The notes under the pieces are model-generated. The model searched no databases. It was given only the letters and a program-made list of their open reading frames with translations, and had not been told where the DNA came from. Shown in pieces: positions 26,054 to 33,226 of a stretch of DNA of 64,000 nt (position 1 is its first letter; each line of letters starts with the position of its first letter). Origin of the DNA: Pseudoflavonifractor sp902362925 (lineage in GTDB: Bacteria > Bacillota > Clostridia > Oscillospirales > Oscillospiraceae); the NCBI GenBank assembly GCA_902362925.1, contig CABIYL010000006.1; one strand, 5' to 3'. A program made the position numbers and the translations under genes.

Positions 26054-26560
26054 ATGCTGAAGCGGATACCATACGACCGCCGTGCCGCGGTGGCCTACGC
26101 GCACAAGTGGGCTTTTGGGCGCAATCCCGCCTACTATGACTACGAGGAGATAGGAGGGGACTGTACCAATTTTGCCTCTCAGTGCCTCTTTGCCGGAACC
26201 GGTGTGATGAATTACGATTCGGTCTACGGCTGGTACTATATTGACGCCAACCGCAAGTCTCCGTCCTGGACAGGGGTGGAGTACTTCTACAATTTTCTGA
26301 CCAGAACAGGGAAGAGCGCCGGGCCTTTTGGCGAGCTAACAACACTGGACGGCCTTATGCCGGGCGACATGGTTCAGCTCCGTTTCGGGAAGGATGTTTT
26401 CAGCCACACTCCGGTGGTAGTGGATGTGGGCTATCCGGTCACTATGGAGAACATCCTGGTGGCCGCTCACTCCTATGACACGGACTGGCGTCCTCTGAGT
26501 ACTTATTTTTTTAATGAGATTCGATTTCTGCATATTCTGGGCGCATATCGGGAATTTTAA
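26054..26560 (+). CDS. Putative amidase domain protein (Amidase_6)
   Basis: 168 aa, ATG 26054 after AAAGGGGGAG. The N-terminal YDRRAAVAYAHKWAFGRNPAYYDYEEIGGDCTNFASQCL pattern is that of the putative amidase domain family, a papain/NlpC-like fold; the Cys in GGDCTNFASQC and a His in FSHTPVVVD are likely catalytic. In clostridia such proteins often occur near sporulation or cell-wall genes. There is no signal peptide, so if it acts on peptidoglycan it would have to be released or act in the forespore or mother cell. Confidence 0.8.
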   Translation: MLKRIPYDRRAAVAYAHKWAFGRNPAYYDYEEIGGDCTNFASQCLFAGTGVMNYDSVYGWYYIDANRKSPSWTGVEYFYNFLTRTGKSAGPFGELTTLDGLMPGDMVQLRFGKDVFSHTPVVVDVGYPVTMENILVAAHSYDTDWRPLSTYFFNEIRFLHILGAYREF

Positions 26561-26563
26561 TGT

Positions 26564-26601
26564 AAAAAAGGCCGGCAGTTTTTCTTCTGCTGGCCTTTTT
26601 T
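26564..26601. terminator. Bidirectional terminator between amidase and recombinase genes
   Basis: A 15-bp stem with one G:U pair (26564-26578 with 26587-26601), A6 and T6 at its ends, between convergent genes. Confidence 0.85.
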
Positions 26602-26606
26602 ACAGC

Positions 26607-27641
26607 TCATTTATTTTCTCCGTCCGGCAGGGAAGGGGGAGTACTTTTTTTCCGTCTGGCCCGCCCCAACGGATTGGCCTTTGCGGCTGTGCGCAGGTCA
26701 TCACTGTCCACATGGGTATAGATTTGGGTCGTATTCAGGTGATCGTGTCCCAATACCTCCTGCAAGGTCCGCACATCAACGCCGTTTTGCAGCATCAGCG
26801 TGGCCGCTGTGTGCCGGAGCTTGTGGGCGGAATACATACTGGCATCCAGTCCGGCAGCGGTAAGACGCTTTTTTATCATATAGTGTACCGCGTCCGTTGT
26901 CATGCGGGTATGGCGTCTTGTGATAAAAAGAGCGTTTTTGTCAATGATACCCTGAGTGCCCCGAACAGCCAGCCAGTCGTCAATGGCCTGGCGACATGCT
27001 TCGTTGAGGAACAGAATCCGCTCTTTGTTACCCTTGCCTAACACTCTGAGTTGATCATTCCGGATATCGGTCAGATTCAGGCCTACCAGCTCGGAAATTC
27101 GCAGTCCACAGTTGAGAAAAATGATTAAAATGCAGTAGTCGCGCTCCTTGTTTTCGCCGTCTACGGACTCCAGAAGCTGAATACTCTCATCCAGACTGAG
27201 GTAATGCGGAAGCGCCTTTTTCAGCCTGGGCGAGTCCAGATCCTGCATGGGATTTTCATCCATGAGCTTGGCCTTGCTGGTAATATACTTATAAAAGGAC
27301 CGGATGGCTGCGATTTTCCGGGCCCGGGCGGCTGGAGTGAGTCCGTAGCCGGTATCCGGGCTATTGGCGTGCTTGGCCCGGTCGCGGCTGAGGTAGTTCA
27401 TGTAGGAATAGACGTCGCTGAGCTTAACAGAACGGACCAAATCCAGGTCCAAATCATCAATGGAGATTTGGTCCAAATCTGTGCTGCGCGGAACACAACC
27501 GCGTTCAATCTTGATATAGCGGAAAAAATTCCTCAGGTCCAGGAAATACTCATCCACGGTTTTGTGGGAATGTCCCTGGATGGTCTCGTGGTAAGAAAGA
27601 AAATCACGAATAATTGCAGGTGCTTCAGTACGATAATCCAT
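26607..27641 (-). CDS. Tyrosine recombinase (XerC/XerD-like)
   Basis: 344 aa with both domains of Xer-type recombinases: an N-terminal SAM-like core-binding domain (IIRDFLSYHETIQGHSHKTVDEYFLDL) and a C-terminal catalytic domain with Arg (NCGLRISEL), Lys (VLGKGNKER), HKLRHTAATLML, LGHDHLNTT and the nucleophile Tyr in QIYTHV. The full set suggests an active enzyme. It could be the chromosome-dimer resolvase of this lineage. ATG 27641 has no good ribosome site, and the region upstream is occupied by an inserted element, so its natural promoter may have been displaced. Confidence 0.88.
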   Translation of the reverse strand: MDYRTEAPAIIRDFLSYHETIQGHSHKTVDEYFLDLRNFFRYIKIERGCVPRSTDLDQISIDDLDLDLVRSVKLSDVYSYMNYLSRDRAKHANSPDTGYGLTPAARARKIAAIRSFYKYITSKAKLMDENPMQDLDSPRLKKALPHYLSLDESIQLLESVDGENKERDYCILIIFLNCGLRISELVGLNLTDIRNDQLRVLGKGNKERILFLNEACRQAIDDWLAVRGTQGIIDKNALFITRRHTRMTTDAVHYMIKKRLTAAGLDASMYSAHKLRHTAATLMLQNGVDVRTLQEVLGHDHLNTTQIYTHVDSDDLRTAAKANPLGRARRKKSTPPSLPDGENK

Positions 27642-27734
27642 AAAAAGTGTTCGGATACAGCGGCTGTCGCAAGCCGGTCTCAGAAGGGCCCAAAACGCCA
27701 AAATCCCGGTTCTGACGGAGAGACCCCTCCCCTC

Positions 27735-27764
27735 AACTCAACAAAATTTTTATTTTGTTGAGTT
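27735..27764. repeat. Lox/dif-like inverted-repeat site 1 (left end of Rep-Int element)
   Basis: Two perfect 12-base inverted arms (AACTCAACAAAA, 27735-27746; TTTTGTTGAGTT, 27753-27764) flank a 6-base spacer. This is the layout of tyrosine-recombinase core sites. The same arms recur at 30588-30621. Confidence 0.65.
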
Positions 27765-27837
27765 CCTTCTGTAAATTCATAGCCGCCCCCTCTCGGGGTC
27801 GGCTTCATCAAGGAACGAACTTCCGTGCGCCTGGGGC

Positions 27838-27867
27838 GCACCAACAAAATAGCCGTTTTGCTGAGTT
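27838..27867. repeat. Lox/dif-like site 2 (degenerate copy)
   Basis: Right arm TTTTGCTGAGTT matches the site-1 arm at 11 of 12 bases; left arm (27838-27849) matches at 8 of 12; the spacer is again 6 bases. It lies just downstream of the integrase gene. Confidence 0.45.
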
Positions 27868-27959
27868 TTGAGCTGGACAGGCACGCGAACCAGTTCCGTG
27901 CATCCAAACCTCCTTTCGCGAAGAGTGTGGAAACACGATACCACGTTCTGTGCGGAAAG

Positions 27960-28478
27960 TCAACTCCTGGGGCGGGTCTTGGTGCGGTACTTGGCGGAGA
28001 CGAGCCTGTCTGCCATGGCGTAAATGAGGGTTGTCTCGACTGAGCCGTGGTTAAGAGCGCGCTGGACCCTGTCGAGGTCTCCGTACTTGCGCAGGAGGTC
28101 GACGGCGTAGACCTTGCGGAAGGAATGCGGCCCGACGTTCTGCGGCAGGCGGAAGGCCTTAGCGGCGCGTTTGACGTCGGCCCAGACAGCCTGTCTGGTA
28201 CGGTGTCGGCTGGGGTTACGGCCTGGGAATACCCAGGTCTCCCCTGCCTGGTCTCTGAGCTGAGCCAGGAGGGCGGCTGGGAGGCCAACCTGCTTGCGCT
28301 TTTTGGTTTTGCGCTCTGTGACCCAGAAATGGGGTGCGAGCTGTTGGGAGCGCAGCTCCAGGACGTCGCCGACGCGGAGGCCGGTGTGTAAACAGACCTG
28401 GCATACAAGGCGATTTGACGGTGTAAGGGCGGCCAGGACATGGCCGACCTCCCTTTCCAGCAGGTATGAGGTTTTCAT
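27960..28478 (-). CDS. Minimal tyrosine recombinase/integrase
   Basis: 172 aa, only the catalytic domain of tyrosine recombinases: Arg in TGLRVGDVLEL, basic beta-hairpin ERKTKKRKQV, HSFRKVYAVDLLRK (His-x-x-Arg), ALNHGSVETT and the nucleophile Tyr in LIYAMADR. The usual N-terminal core-binding domain is missing, which is rare for a functional integrase but known in small mobile elements. It has AAAGGAG upstream, and its ATG overlaps the stop of the Rep gene (ATGA), so the two are translationally coupled. It presumably acts on the inverted-repeat sites around the element. Confidence 0.85.
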   Translation of the reverse strand: MKTSYLLEREVGHVLAALTPSNRLVCQVCLHTGLRVGDVLELRSQQLAPHFWVTERKTKKRKQVGLPAALLAQLRDQAGETWVFPGRNPSRHRTRQAVWADVKRAAKAFRLPQNVGPHSFRKVYAVDLLRKYGDLDRVQRALNHGSVETTLIYAMADRLVSAKYRTKTRPRS

Positions 28479-29497
28479 GGTGTCTCCTTTCTGAGTTGGT
28501 TTAAAGCGGAATCACTTTCATGGTCTCGAGCCGTAGAGGCCCTGGGGCGCAAGGGCTGTGGGCTGGCTTTACAATCCTGAAAATGTAAAATGCCGGAATT
28601 CTGGCCAAAATTCGCGGGGTATTCTGCACTCGAACAGTCGTTCGATTTTTCCACAACCGCGCCGAGTTTTCCACCGGGCAGCGGTGCAGGTCTGGCGCGG
28701 AGGATGGCGAAGGAGAGGCCGGCCTCCTGGACGTCGAAGCGGTAGACACCGCCCTCCCCTGCCACGGCCTCCAGGTCTCTGGGGCTGAGGTCGGAGAAGG
28801 AGACGGCGGGGCGCTGGAGGTTGCCTCCGGAGTAGTACCAGCGGCCGCCGGGCTTCTGGCCCTGCTTTCCGATGTACTTGCAGACGTAGGCGACGGCGGC
28901 GTGGTAGTCGCCGTAGAGCTGGATGGCGGTGGTGAAGCCCAGCCGCCATCCTGGGAGGTTGTAGACGGGGTGTCCCTGGCTGTCCCTGTGGCCGCTGTCG
29001 ACGGCCTCCAGGGCGTCGTTGAAGAAGCCGTGGAAGTGGATAGCCCCGTCCTTGTGCCGTTCCGGGACGAGGACGTAGGCCAGGCCACGGCGGCGAACCT
29101 GGTTGTCGAGCCAGGCGTTGAGCTTGCGGGTGATTTCGGCCATGTCGTAGCGGCTGACCTTGGTCTGGTCGAGGGTAAGGGTGACGAACCAGCGGAAGGG
29201 GTTGGAGAGGGCGAGGTCTCTGACCTGTGCGCGCGCTCTGCGCATGGAGCGCTCCCTGTTGTCGCAGTCGTGCTGCTTGGGCTTCTGGGCATCCTGGCGG
29301 GGCCTGACGGGCCGCTTTCTGTCTCCAGCTGTTTCCCAGCCGTCGGGGTGGAAAATAGCCTGGTCGCAGGCCAGGACTTCCAGGGAGCCGTCTGGATAGG
29401 ATTTGACCCTGGCGGTATGGCAAACGCCTCCACGGGCTCTTCCAGCCTGGGCCAGGAGCGCTGAGACGCTGAGGCGGTGGTTGACGTAATCTTCCAT
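28475..29497 (-). CDS. HUH-type rolling-circle replication initiator (G2P-like Rep)
   Basis: 340 aa. The three Rep motifs are in order: FVTLTLD (motif 1), IHFHGFF (His-hydrophobic-His metal site) and YVCKYIGK (catalytic Tyr with downstream Lys/Tyr). This matches replication proteins of the ORF2/G2P type seen in filamentous phages and small Gram-positive elements. It would nick the double-strand origin and start rolling-circle copying. The C-terminal third is low-complexity. It forms a two-gene unit with the integrase. Confidence 0.85.
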   Translation of the reverse strand: MEDYVNHRLSVSALLAQAGRARGGVCHTARVKSYPDGSLEVLACDQAIFHPDGWETAGDRKRPVRPRQDAQKPKQHDCDNRERSMRRARAQVRDLALSNPFRWFVTLTLDQTKVSRYDMAEITRKLNAWLDNQVRRRGLAYVLVPERHKDGAIHFHGFFNDALEAVDSGHRDSQGHPVYNLPGWRLGFTTAIQLYGDYHAAVAYVCKYIGKQGQKPGGRWYYSGGNLQRPAVSFSDLSPRDLEAVAGEGGVYRFDVQEAGLSFAILRARPAPLPGGKLGAVVEKSNDCSSAEYPANFGQNSGILHFQDCKASPQPLRPRASTARDHESDSALNQLRKETP

Positions 29498-29529
29498 GGG
29501 TCTGGCAGATGACGGAATACTGTCCCTGT

Positions 29530-30015
29530 ATCAAGTAAGGGAGCCTGGCGCGTGACCGCATGGCACCGTTCCGGGACCCGGCCCCACTCCGGGGGCCACC
29601 CGGTCCGGTTGCTCCGTCGCCTGATGGCTCCGGAGCATCAAGCGGAGTGCTCGGCCTTGGCCCCCCTTCGTTCGGCTGCGGCCTCTGCGGCCTGTGGCCG
29701 GTGGCCTTGCCTCTCTCCGGGCTGCGCTCCCGGCCTGGGCCCCTGCGGCCAGAGGCCGCGCTGGCCCTGGCTCGGGTCCCTTCGCTCCCTTTGGGTCGCT
29801 CCGGGCCGCTTGGCCGCTGGCGGGCCGCCTGCGCCCGTCACTCGCCCCCTCGGCCTCCCCCGGCGGGCCTCGCTGCGGCGTGGCCGGGCCCGGTGTCCGC
29901 CGGGCTTGCCTCGGCGTCCTCTCGGGCCCCGTCCCGGCGGGTCTTTGGGTCGCCCTTGGCCTGCGCCGGGCTCCCTGTTCGGTCGCCCTCTGCGGCGCTG
30001 CGGGCTCCCCTGTGC
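29530..30015. other. Extremely GC-rich, GGCC-dense tract upstream of rep
   Basis: This stretch is visibly far richer in G+C than anything else in the window and is packed with GGCC, CGGCC and GGGCC words. Long ORFs run across it in several frames but encode only Pro/Arg/Gly/Ala-rich low-complexity protein, so I do not call a gene. It probably holds the replication origin region or a folded control region, and likely caused the assembly gap that follows. Confidence 0.6.
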
Positions 30016-30292
30016 NNNNNNNNNNNNNNNNNNNNNNNNNNNNNNNNNNNNNNNNNNNNNNNNNNNNNNNNNNNNNNNNNNNNNNNNNNNNNNNNNNNNN
30101 NNNNNNNNNNNNNNNNNNNNNNNNNNNNNNNNNNNNNNNNNNNNNNNNNNNNNNNNNNNNNNNNNNNNNNNNNNNNNNNNNNNNNNNNNNNNNNNNNNNN
30201 NNNNNNNNNNNNNNNNNNNNNNNNNNNNNNNNNNNNNNNNNNNNNNNNNNNNNNNNNNNNNNNNNNNNNNNNNNNNNNNNNNNNNNNNNNNN
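30016..30292. other. Assembly gap (277 N)
   Basis: Only N characters; the real length and content are unknown. It falls inside the Rep-integrase element. Confidence 0.99.
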
Positions 30293-30299
30293 AAAATGG

Positions 30300-30328
30300 T
30301 TGACACGCAGGAACATTTGTGCTACTAT
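30300..30328 (+). promoter_or_regulatory. Strong promoter inside the Rep-integrase element
   Basis: TTGACA (30300-30305), 17-base spacer, TACTAT (30323-30328). It points away from rep and leads directly into a short hairpin-terminated transcript. Confidence 0.7.
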
Positions 30329-30334
30329 GAAGGC

Positions 30335-30416
30335 GCAGGGGCGTCCCGCTCTCCACCGGCAACCGGTCTCCTTCCGGTTACCCTCACGGCCAAGGTGGAG
30401 GGCGGGCGCTTTTTTC
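30335..30416 (+). ncRNA. Candidate small RNA of the Rep-integrase element
   Basis: The predicted start, 7 bases after a strong -10, is followed by a 12-base stem with one mismatch or G:U pair (30346-30357 with 30394-30405) enclosing an AACCGG/CCGGTT hairpin, then GCGC and T6. The unit is about 80 bases and has no plausible ORF. Small RNAs of this size control rep expression in many rolling-circle elements; that role is inferred. Confidence 0.5.
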
Positions 30417-30528
30417 GCCTTCCCCTCCCGTCCCCCTCCATCCGGAGGGGGAGGCGCAGGGGCATGGGGACGTTTCACGTCACCCGCGTCCGCCACGGGC
30501 GGGGACGAAGGCAGCGGGGCAAAGCAAA

Positions 30529-30560
30529 GCAGGGGCGCGGACAAAAGTCCGCGCCCCTGC
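30529..30560. repeat. Perfect 14-bp hairpin near the right end of the Rep-integrase element
   Basis: GCAGGGGCGCGGAC (30529-30542) pairs perfectly with 30547-30560 around loop AAAA. It lacks a clear T-run. It could be a terminator or part of a replication origin, where Rep nicks exposed loops. Confidence 0.5.
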
Positions 30561-30587
30561 TGCCTTTCAGCAACCCTCCCGCTCTTC

Positions 30588-30621
30588 AACTCAACAAAAC
30601 GGCACTTTATTTTGTTGAGTT
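30588..30621. repeat. Lox/dif-like inverted-repeat site 3 (right end of Rep-Int element)
   Basis: Arms identical to site 1 (30588-30599 and 30610-30621), but with a 10-base spacer. It also shares TTTA just before the right arm with site 1. Confidence 0.6.
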
Positions 30622-30708
30622 GAGCTAGTATCCAAAAAGCCTCCTCCCAGCTGCCAGCCCAGGCAAATAAAATGCCCGCGGCTGGACAGACTAAAATCTG
30701 TGTTGTAC

Positions 30709-30735
30709 ACCTGCGGTCATTCGCAGGTATTTTTT
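30709..30735 (+). terminator. Short terminator-like hairpin
   Basis: A 7-bp stem ACCTGCG/CGCAGGT (30709-30715 with 30722-30728) followed by A and a T-run. It lies just before the small Cys-rich gene, so it may insulate it from the element. Confidence 0.5.
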
Positions 30736-30752
30736 CTGTGAGGTGTCTGCTG

Positions 30753-30932
30753 ATGAGTTTGATTGCCTGTACCAGTAACTGCGTCTACCAGTACGACGGA
30801 TACTGTGGTCTGGTCCGTGCCGGTTCCTGCGGCACACCCAGCGCTGCGGACCCCTGTGTAAACTATGTCCCCAAACACGGCAATTCTCAGTCTCCCAATA
30901 CAGCCGACGACTTCCCTGATAAATCCATTTAA
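30753..30932 (+). CDS. Small cysteine-rich protein
   Basis: 59 aa with Cys residues spaced as ACTSNCVYQYDGYCGL ... GSCG ... DPCVNYVP, reminiscent of small metal-binding proteins of the DUF1540 kind. ATG 30753 has GAGGTG about 9 bases upstream. It converges on radA, and the stop codons overlap. Function unknown. Confidence 0.55.
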   Translation: MSLIACTSNCVYQYDGYCGLVRAGSCGTPSAADPCVNYVPKHGNSQSPNTADDFPDKSI

Positions 30933-32311
30933 AGAATAGCGGCCAATGCCTCTCTTATATTTCGTACACGAATCAGTTGAAGTCCCTCCGGCTCTGTCAG
31001 CTTGCCGCTGTTTCGGGCCGGAATCAGACACTTGGTAAATCCGATGCGCCGCACCTCACTGAGCCGCTGGCCCAGGCCGTTGACCGCTCTCAGCTCTCCG
31101 GTCAGACCCACCTCGCCAATTGCTACCAAATCGCTGGGGATGGGCTTGTCCCGGAAGCTGGACGCCAGCGCCATCACCATGGCCAGGTCAGCGGCGGGCT
31201 CGTCCAGATTCAGGCCGCCGATAACATTGATATAGGCATCACAGGAATTTACCAGCAATCCCCCCCGCTTCTCCAGCACCGCCAGCAGGAGCATGGCCCG
31301 GTTGTAGTCAAAGCCGTTGCTGGTCCGCCTGGGCACATTGAAGCTGGTGGGCGCCAGCAGGGCCTGCACCTCTGCCAGCACAGGCCGCACACCCTCCATT
31401 ACACAGGTGACACAGGTACCCGGTGTGTTCTCCGGGCGGCCTGAAAGCAACATCTCAGACGGATTGGGCACCTCTGTCAGCCCTGTGTCCGCCATCTCGA
31501 ACACGCCGATTTCGTTGGTGGCGCCAAACCGGTTCTTGGCCGCCCGGAGAATCCGGTAGGCCATGTTCTGCTCACCCTCAAAATAGAGCACGCAGTCCAC
31601 CATGTGCTCCAGCACCTTGGGTCCGGCAATGGAGCCCTCCTTGTTGACATGGCCGATGACAAAGACCGTAATTCCCTGCCCCTTGGCCAGCTGCATCAGG
31701 GTCATGGTGCAGTCCTTCACCTGTCCCACGCTGCCCGGCGCGGTAGTCAGCTCTCCGTTGTAGAGGGTCTGGATAGAGTCTACAATCAGGATATCCGGCT
31801 GGAGCTCGTTCACCGCTTCCACGATGTCGTCCAGATTGGTCTCGGAGAGCAGATACAGCCCTTCCCCGTTCACATGCAGCCGCTCAGCCCGCAGCTTAAT
31901 CTGCCGCTCGGACTCCTCGCCGGATACATAGAGCACCTTGGCAAAGCGGCAGAGGTTGTCGCAGATCTGGAGCATCAGCGTGGATTTTCCGATACCGGGC
32001 GCACCGCCCACCAGCACCAGTGAGCCCTTCACCGCGCCGCCGCCCAGAACGCGGTCCAGCTCGCTCATACCGGTCTCAAAGCGCAGCTCGTGGGTGGAGG
32101 AAACCTCGCTGATGGGCCGGGGACGGTTGAACCCTCCCCCGCTCCGCCGCTGCCCCGCAGCACTGGCCGACAGGACAGAGGTTGTTTTCTTCTTTGTCTC
32201 GGCGGGCTGCTCCACCAGGGTATTCCACGCCCGGCAGGAAGGACACTGACCGGCCCATTTGGGCGTCTCATTGCCGCATTCCGTACAATAAAAAACCGTT
32301 TTTGCTTTCAT
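30929..32311 (-). CDS. radA: DNA repair protein RadA
   Basis: 460 aa. N-terminal four-Cys zinc finger (YCTECGNETPKWAGQCPSC), RecA-like ATPase with Walker A GGAPGIGKST, the RadA-specific KNRFG motif (AKNRFGATNE) and a C-terminal Lon-like domain. RadA drives branch migration during recombination repair. Its start codon directly follows the stop of the cwlD-like amidase gene, so it is transcribed from the cwlD promoter or one inside that gene. Confidence 0.96.
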   Translation of the reverse strand: MKAKTVFYCTECGNETPKWAGQCPSCRAWNTLVEQPAETKKKTTSVLSASAAGQRRSGGGFNRPRPISEVSSTHELRFETGMSELDRVLGGGAVKGSLVLVGGAPGIGKSTLMLQICDNLCRFAKVLYVSGEESERQIKLRAERLHVNGEGLYLLSETNLDDIVEAVNELQPDILIVDSIQTLYNGELTTAPGSVGQVKDCTMTLMQLAKGQGITVFVIGHVNKEGSIAGPKVLEHMVDCVLYFEGEQNMAYRILRAAKNRFGATNEIGVFEMADTGLTEVPNPSEMLLSGRPENTPGTCVTCVMEGVRPVLAEVQALLAPTSFNVPRRTSNGFDYNRAMLLLAVLEKRGGLLVNSCDAYINVIGGLNLDEPAADLAMVMALASSFRDKPIPSDLVAIGEVGLTGELRAVNGLGQRLSEVRRIGFTKCLIPARNSGKLTEPEGLQLIRVRNIREALAAIL

Positions 32312-33043
32312 TCAAAGAACTCCTTGCTGGGAATCTTGATATTGCAGGTACGCCCCGCACAGGGCGCCTGCCAGCTTCAGCTGATACGCCGGGGTCTGGA
32401 GCAGCAGGTCCTCCTCCGGGTTGGAGAGGAAACCGCACTCCACCAGAATGGCCCGGCAGGTAATGTGATTCATCAGGTAGACGCTGTCGCTAATTTTGGC
32501 GGGCTTGCGGGTGTTGTCCGGGTCCACCAGCCGAAGGGCGTCCTGAGTGGCCTGGGCCAGCGGAAGGGACGTGTCACTGTCCGCATAGAATACCTGGGCG
32601 CCGCGGTATTGGGCGCTCTGATAGGTGTTCTGGTGAATGCTGATAAGGGTGGCGTTTTCCACCGACTCAATCCGTGCCACCCGGTTGCGGAGATCTGATG
32701 TCTTCTTCTCCCGCAGTGTGTCCGCACTGCTGTCATGAAGGGAGATGTCCTCTGTCCGCAGCAGTTCCGTCCGTACGCCATAGAGGCCCAAGAGCAGATC
32801 CAGCTTTTTGGCAATGGCCAGATTGATGCCGCTCTCCGCCACACCGGTGACCGACACCGCGCCGCCGTCTTCCCCGCCGTGTCCGGCGTCTATGACCACG
32901 GTCTCCGTGTCAAACCGGGCGGCTGAGAGGGCAGAATATGCCTCCCCGCCCCCCCTGCTCAGCAGCAGAAGGGCTCCTCCGCCCAGCAGGGCCAGGAGCG
33001 CCAGCGTGCGGGAAAAAAATTTTTGCCAGGCTGCGTTTTTCAC
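32312..33043 (-). CDS. cwlD: N-acetylmuramoyl-L-alanine amidase, CwlD-like (spore cortex)
   Basis: About 243 aa: short N-terminal hydrophobic anchor (TLALLALLGGGALLLL), then an Amidase_3 domain with VVIDAGHGGEDGGAV, the Glu in GVAESGINLAIAK, SIHQN and ILVECGFLSNPEED. CwlD removes peptide side chains so that muramic-delta-lactam can form in the cortex. GTG 33043 is preferred over GTG 33052 because GGAGGAGG lies 8 bases upstream. A sigma-E-type promoter sits immediately upstream, in line with a mother-cell role. Confidence 0.85.
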   Translation of the reverse strand: MKNAAWQKFFSRTLALLALLGGGALLLLSRGGGEAYSALSAARFDTETVVIDAGHGGEDGGAVSVTGVAESGINLAIAKKLDLLLGLYGVRTELLRTEDISLHDSSADTLREKKTSDLRNRVARIESVENATLISIHQNTYQSAQYRGAQVFYADSDTSLPLAQATQDALRLVDPDNTRKPAKISDSVYLMNHITCRAILVECGFLSNPEEDLLLQTPAYQLKLAGALCGAYLQYQDSQQGVL

Positions 33044-33063
33044 GGCAGACACCTCCTCCCGAG

Positions 33064-33092
33064 ATTCTATGAGGAGATTTCTTTCGCTATGC
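33064..33092 (-). promoter_or_regulatory. Sigma-E-type promoter for cwlD-radA
   Basis: On the minus strand GCATAGC (33086-33092), 14-base spacer, CATAGAAT (33064-33071). The -10 is identical to that of sipL. The predicted start leaves a very short leader that begins inside the ribosome site region. Confidence 0.6.
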
Positions 33093-33226
33093 GGTCTTAT
33101 GGGAATTATAGCACAAAGGTACGAGGATGAGAAGCAGTTTCTCCTCCCTTACAGATGGCATAGGATGGTGCGAAGGGCAGTCCTTCGGCTGTCCTTCCTG
33201 TGAAACCTGTGAAGGAGGAAACCTGT

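Larger units (their letters stand above)
27735..30621. mobile_element. Small Rep-integrase mobile element (contains assembly gap)
   Basis: Bounded by two copies of the same 12-base-arm inverted repeat, it contains a minimal tyrosine integrase, a rolling-circle (HUH) Rep, a very GC-rich tract, a gap and a candidate small RNA. The host flanks are the Xer-like gene on the left and a small Cys-rich gene on the right. It looks like an integrated rolling-circle plasmid or ssDNA-phage-like element; its true size is uncertain because of the gap. Confidence 0.6.

Noticed and set aside
27780..27804. Terminator for the minus-strand integrase gene (AGCCG...CGGCT hairpin)
   Set aside because: The stem has bulges, and there is no T-run on the minus side; termination could equally occur in the inverted repeat beyond it.
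29531..30589. Long minus-strand ORF (and several plus-strand ORFs) through the GC-rich tract and the gap
   Set aside because: They run through N bases and encode only Pro/Arg/Gly/Ala-rich low-complexity sequence in several overlapping frames, which is expected by chance in such GC-rich DNA.
33138..33166. Sigma-E promoter for the cotJ operon around CATAGGAT (33159-33166)
   Set aside because: The -35 position (TTTCTCC) does not fit. The operon must have a promoter in 33053-33226, but I cannot point to it with confidence.
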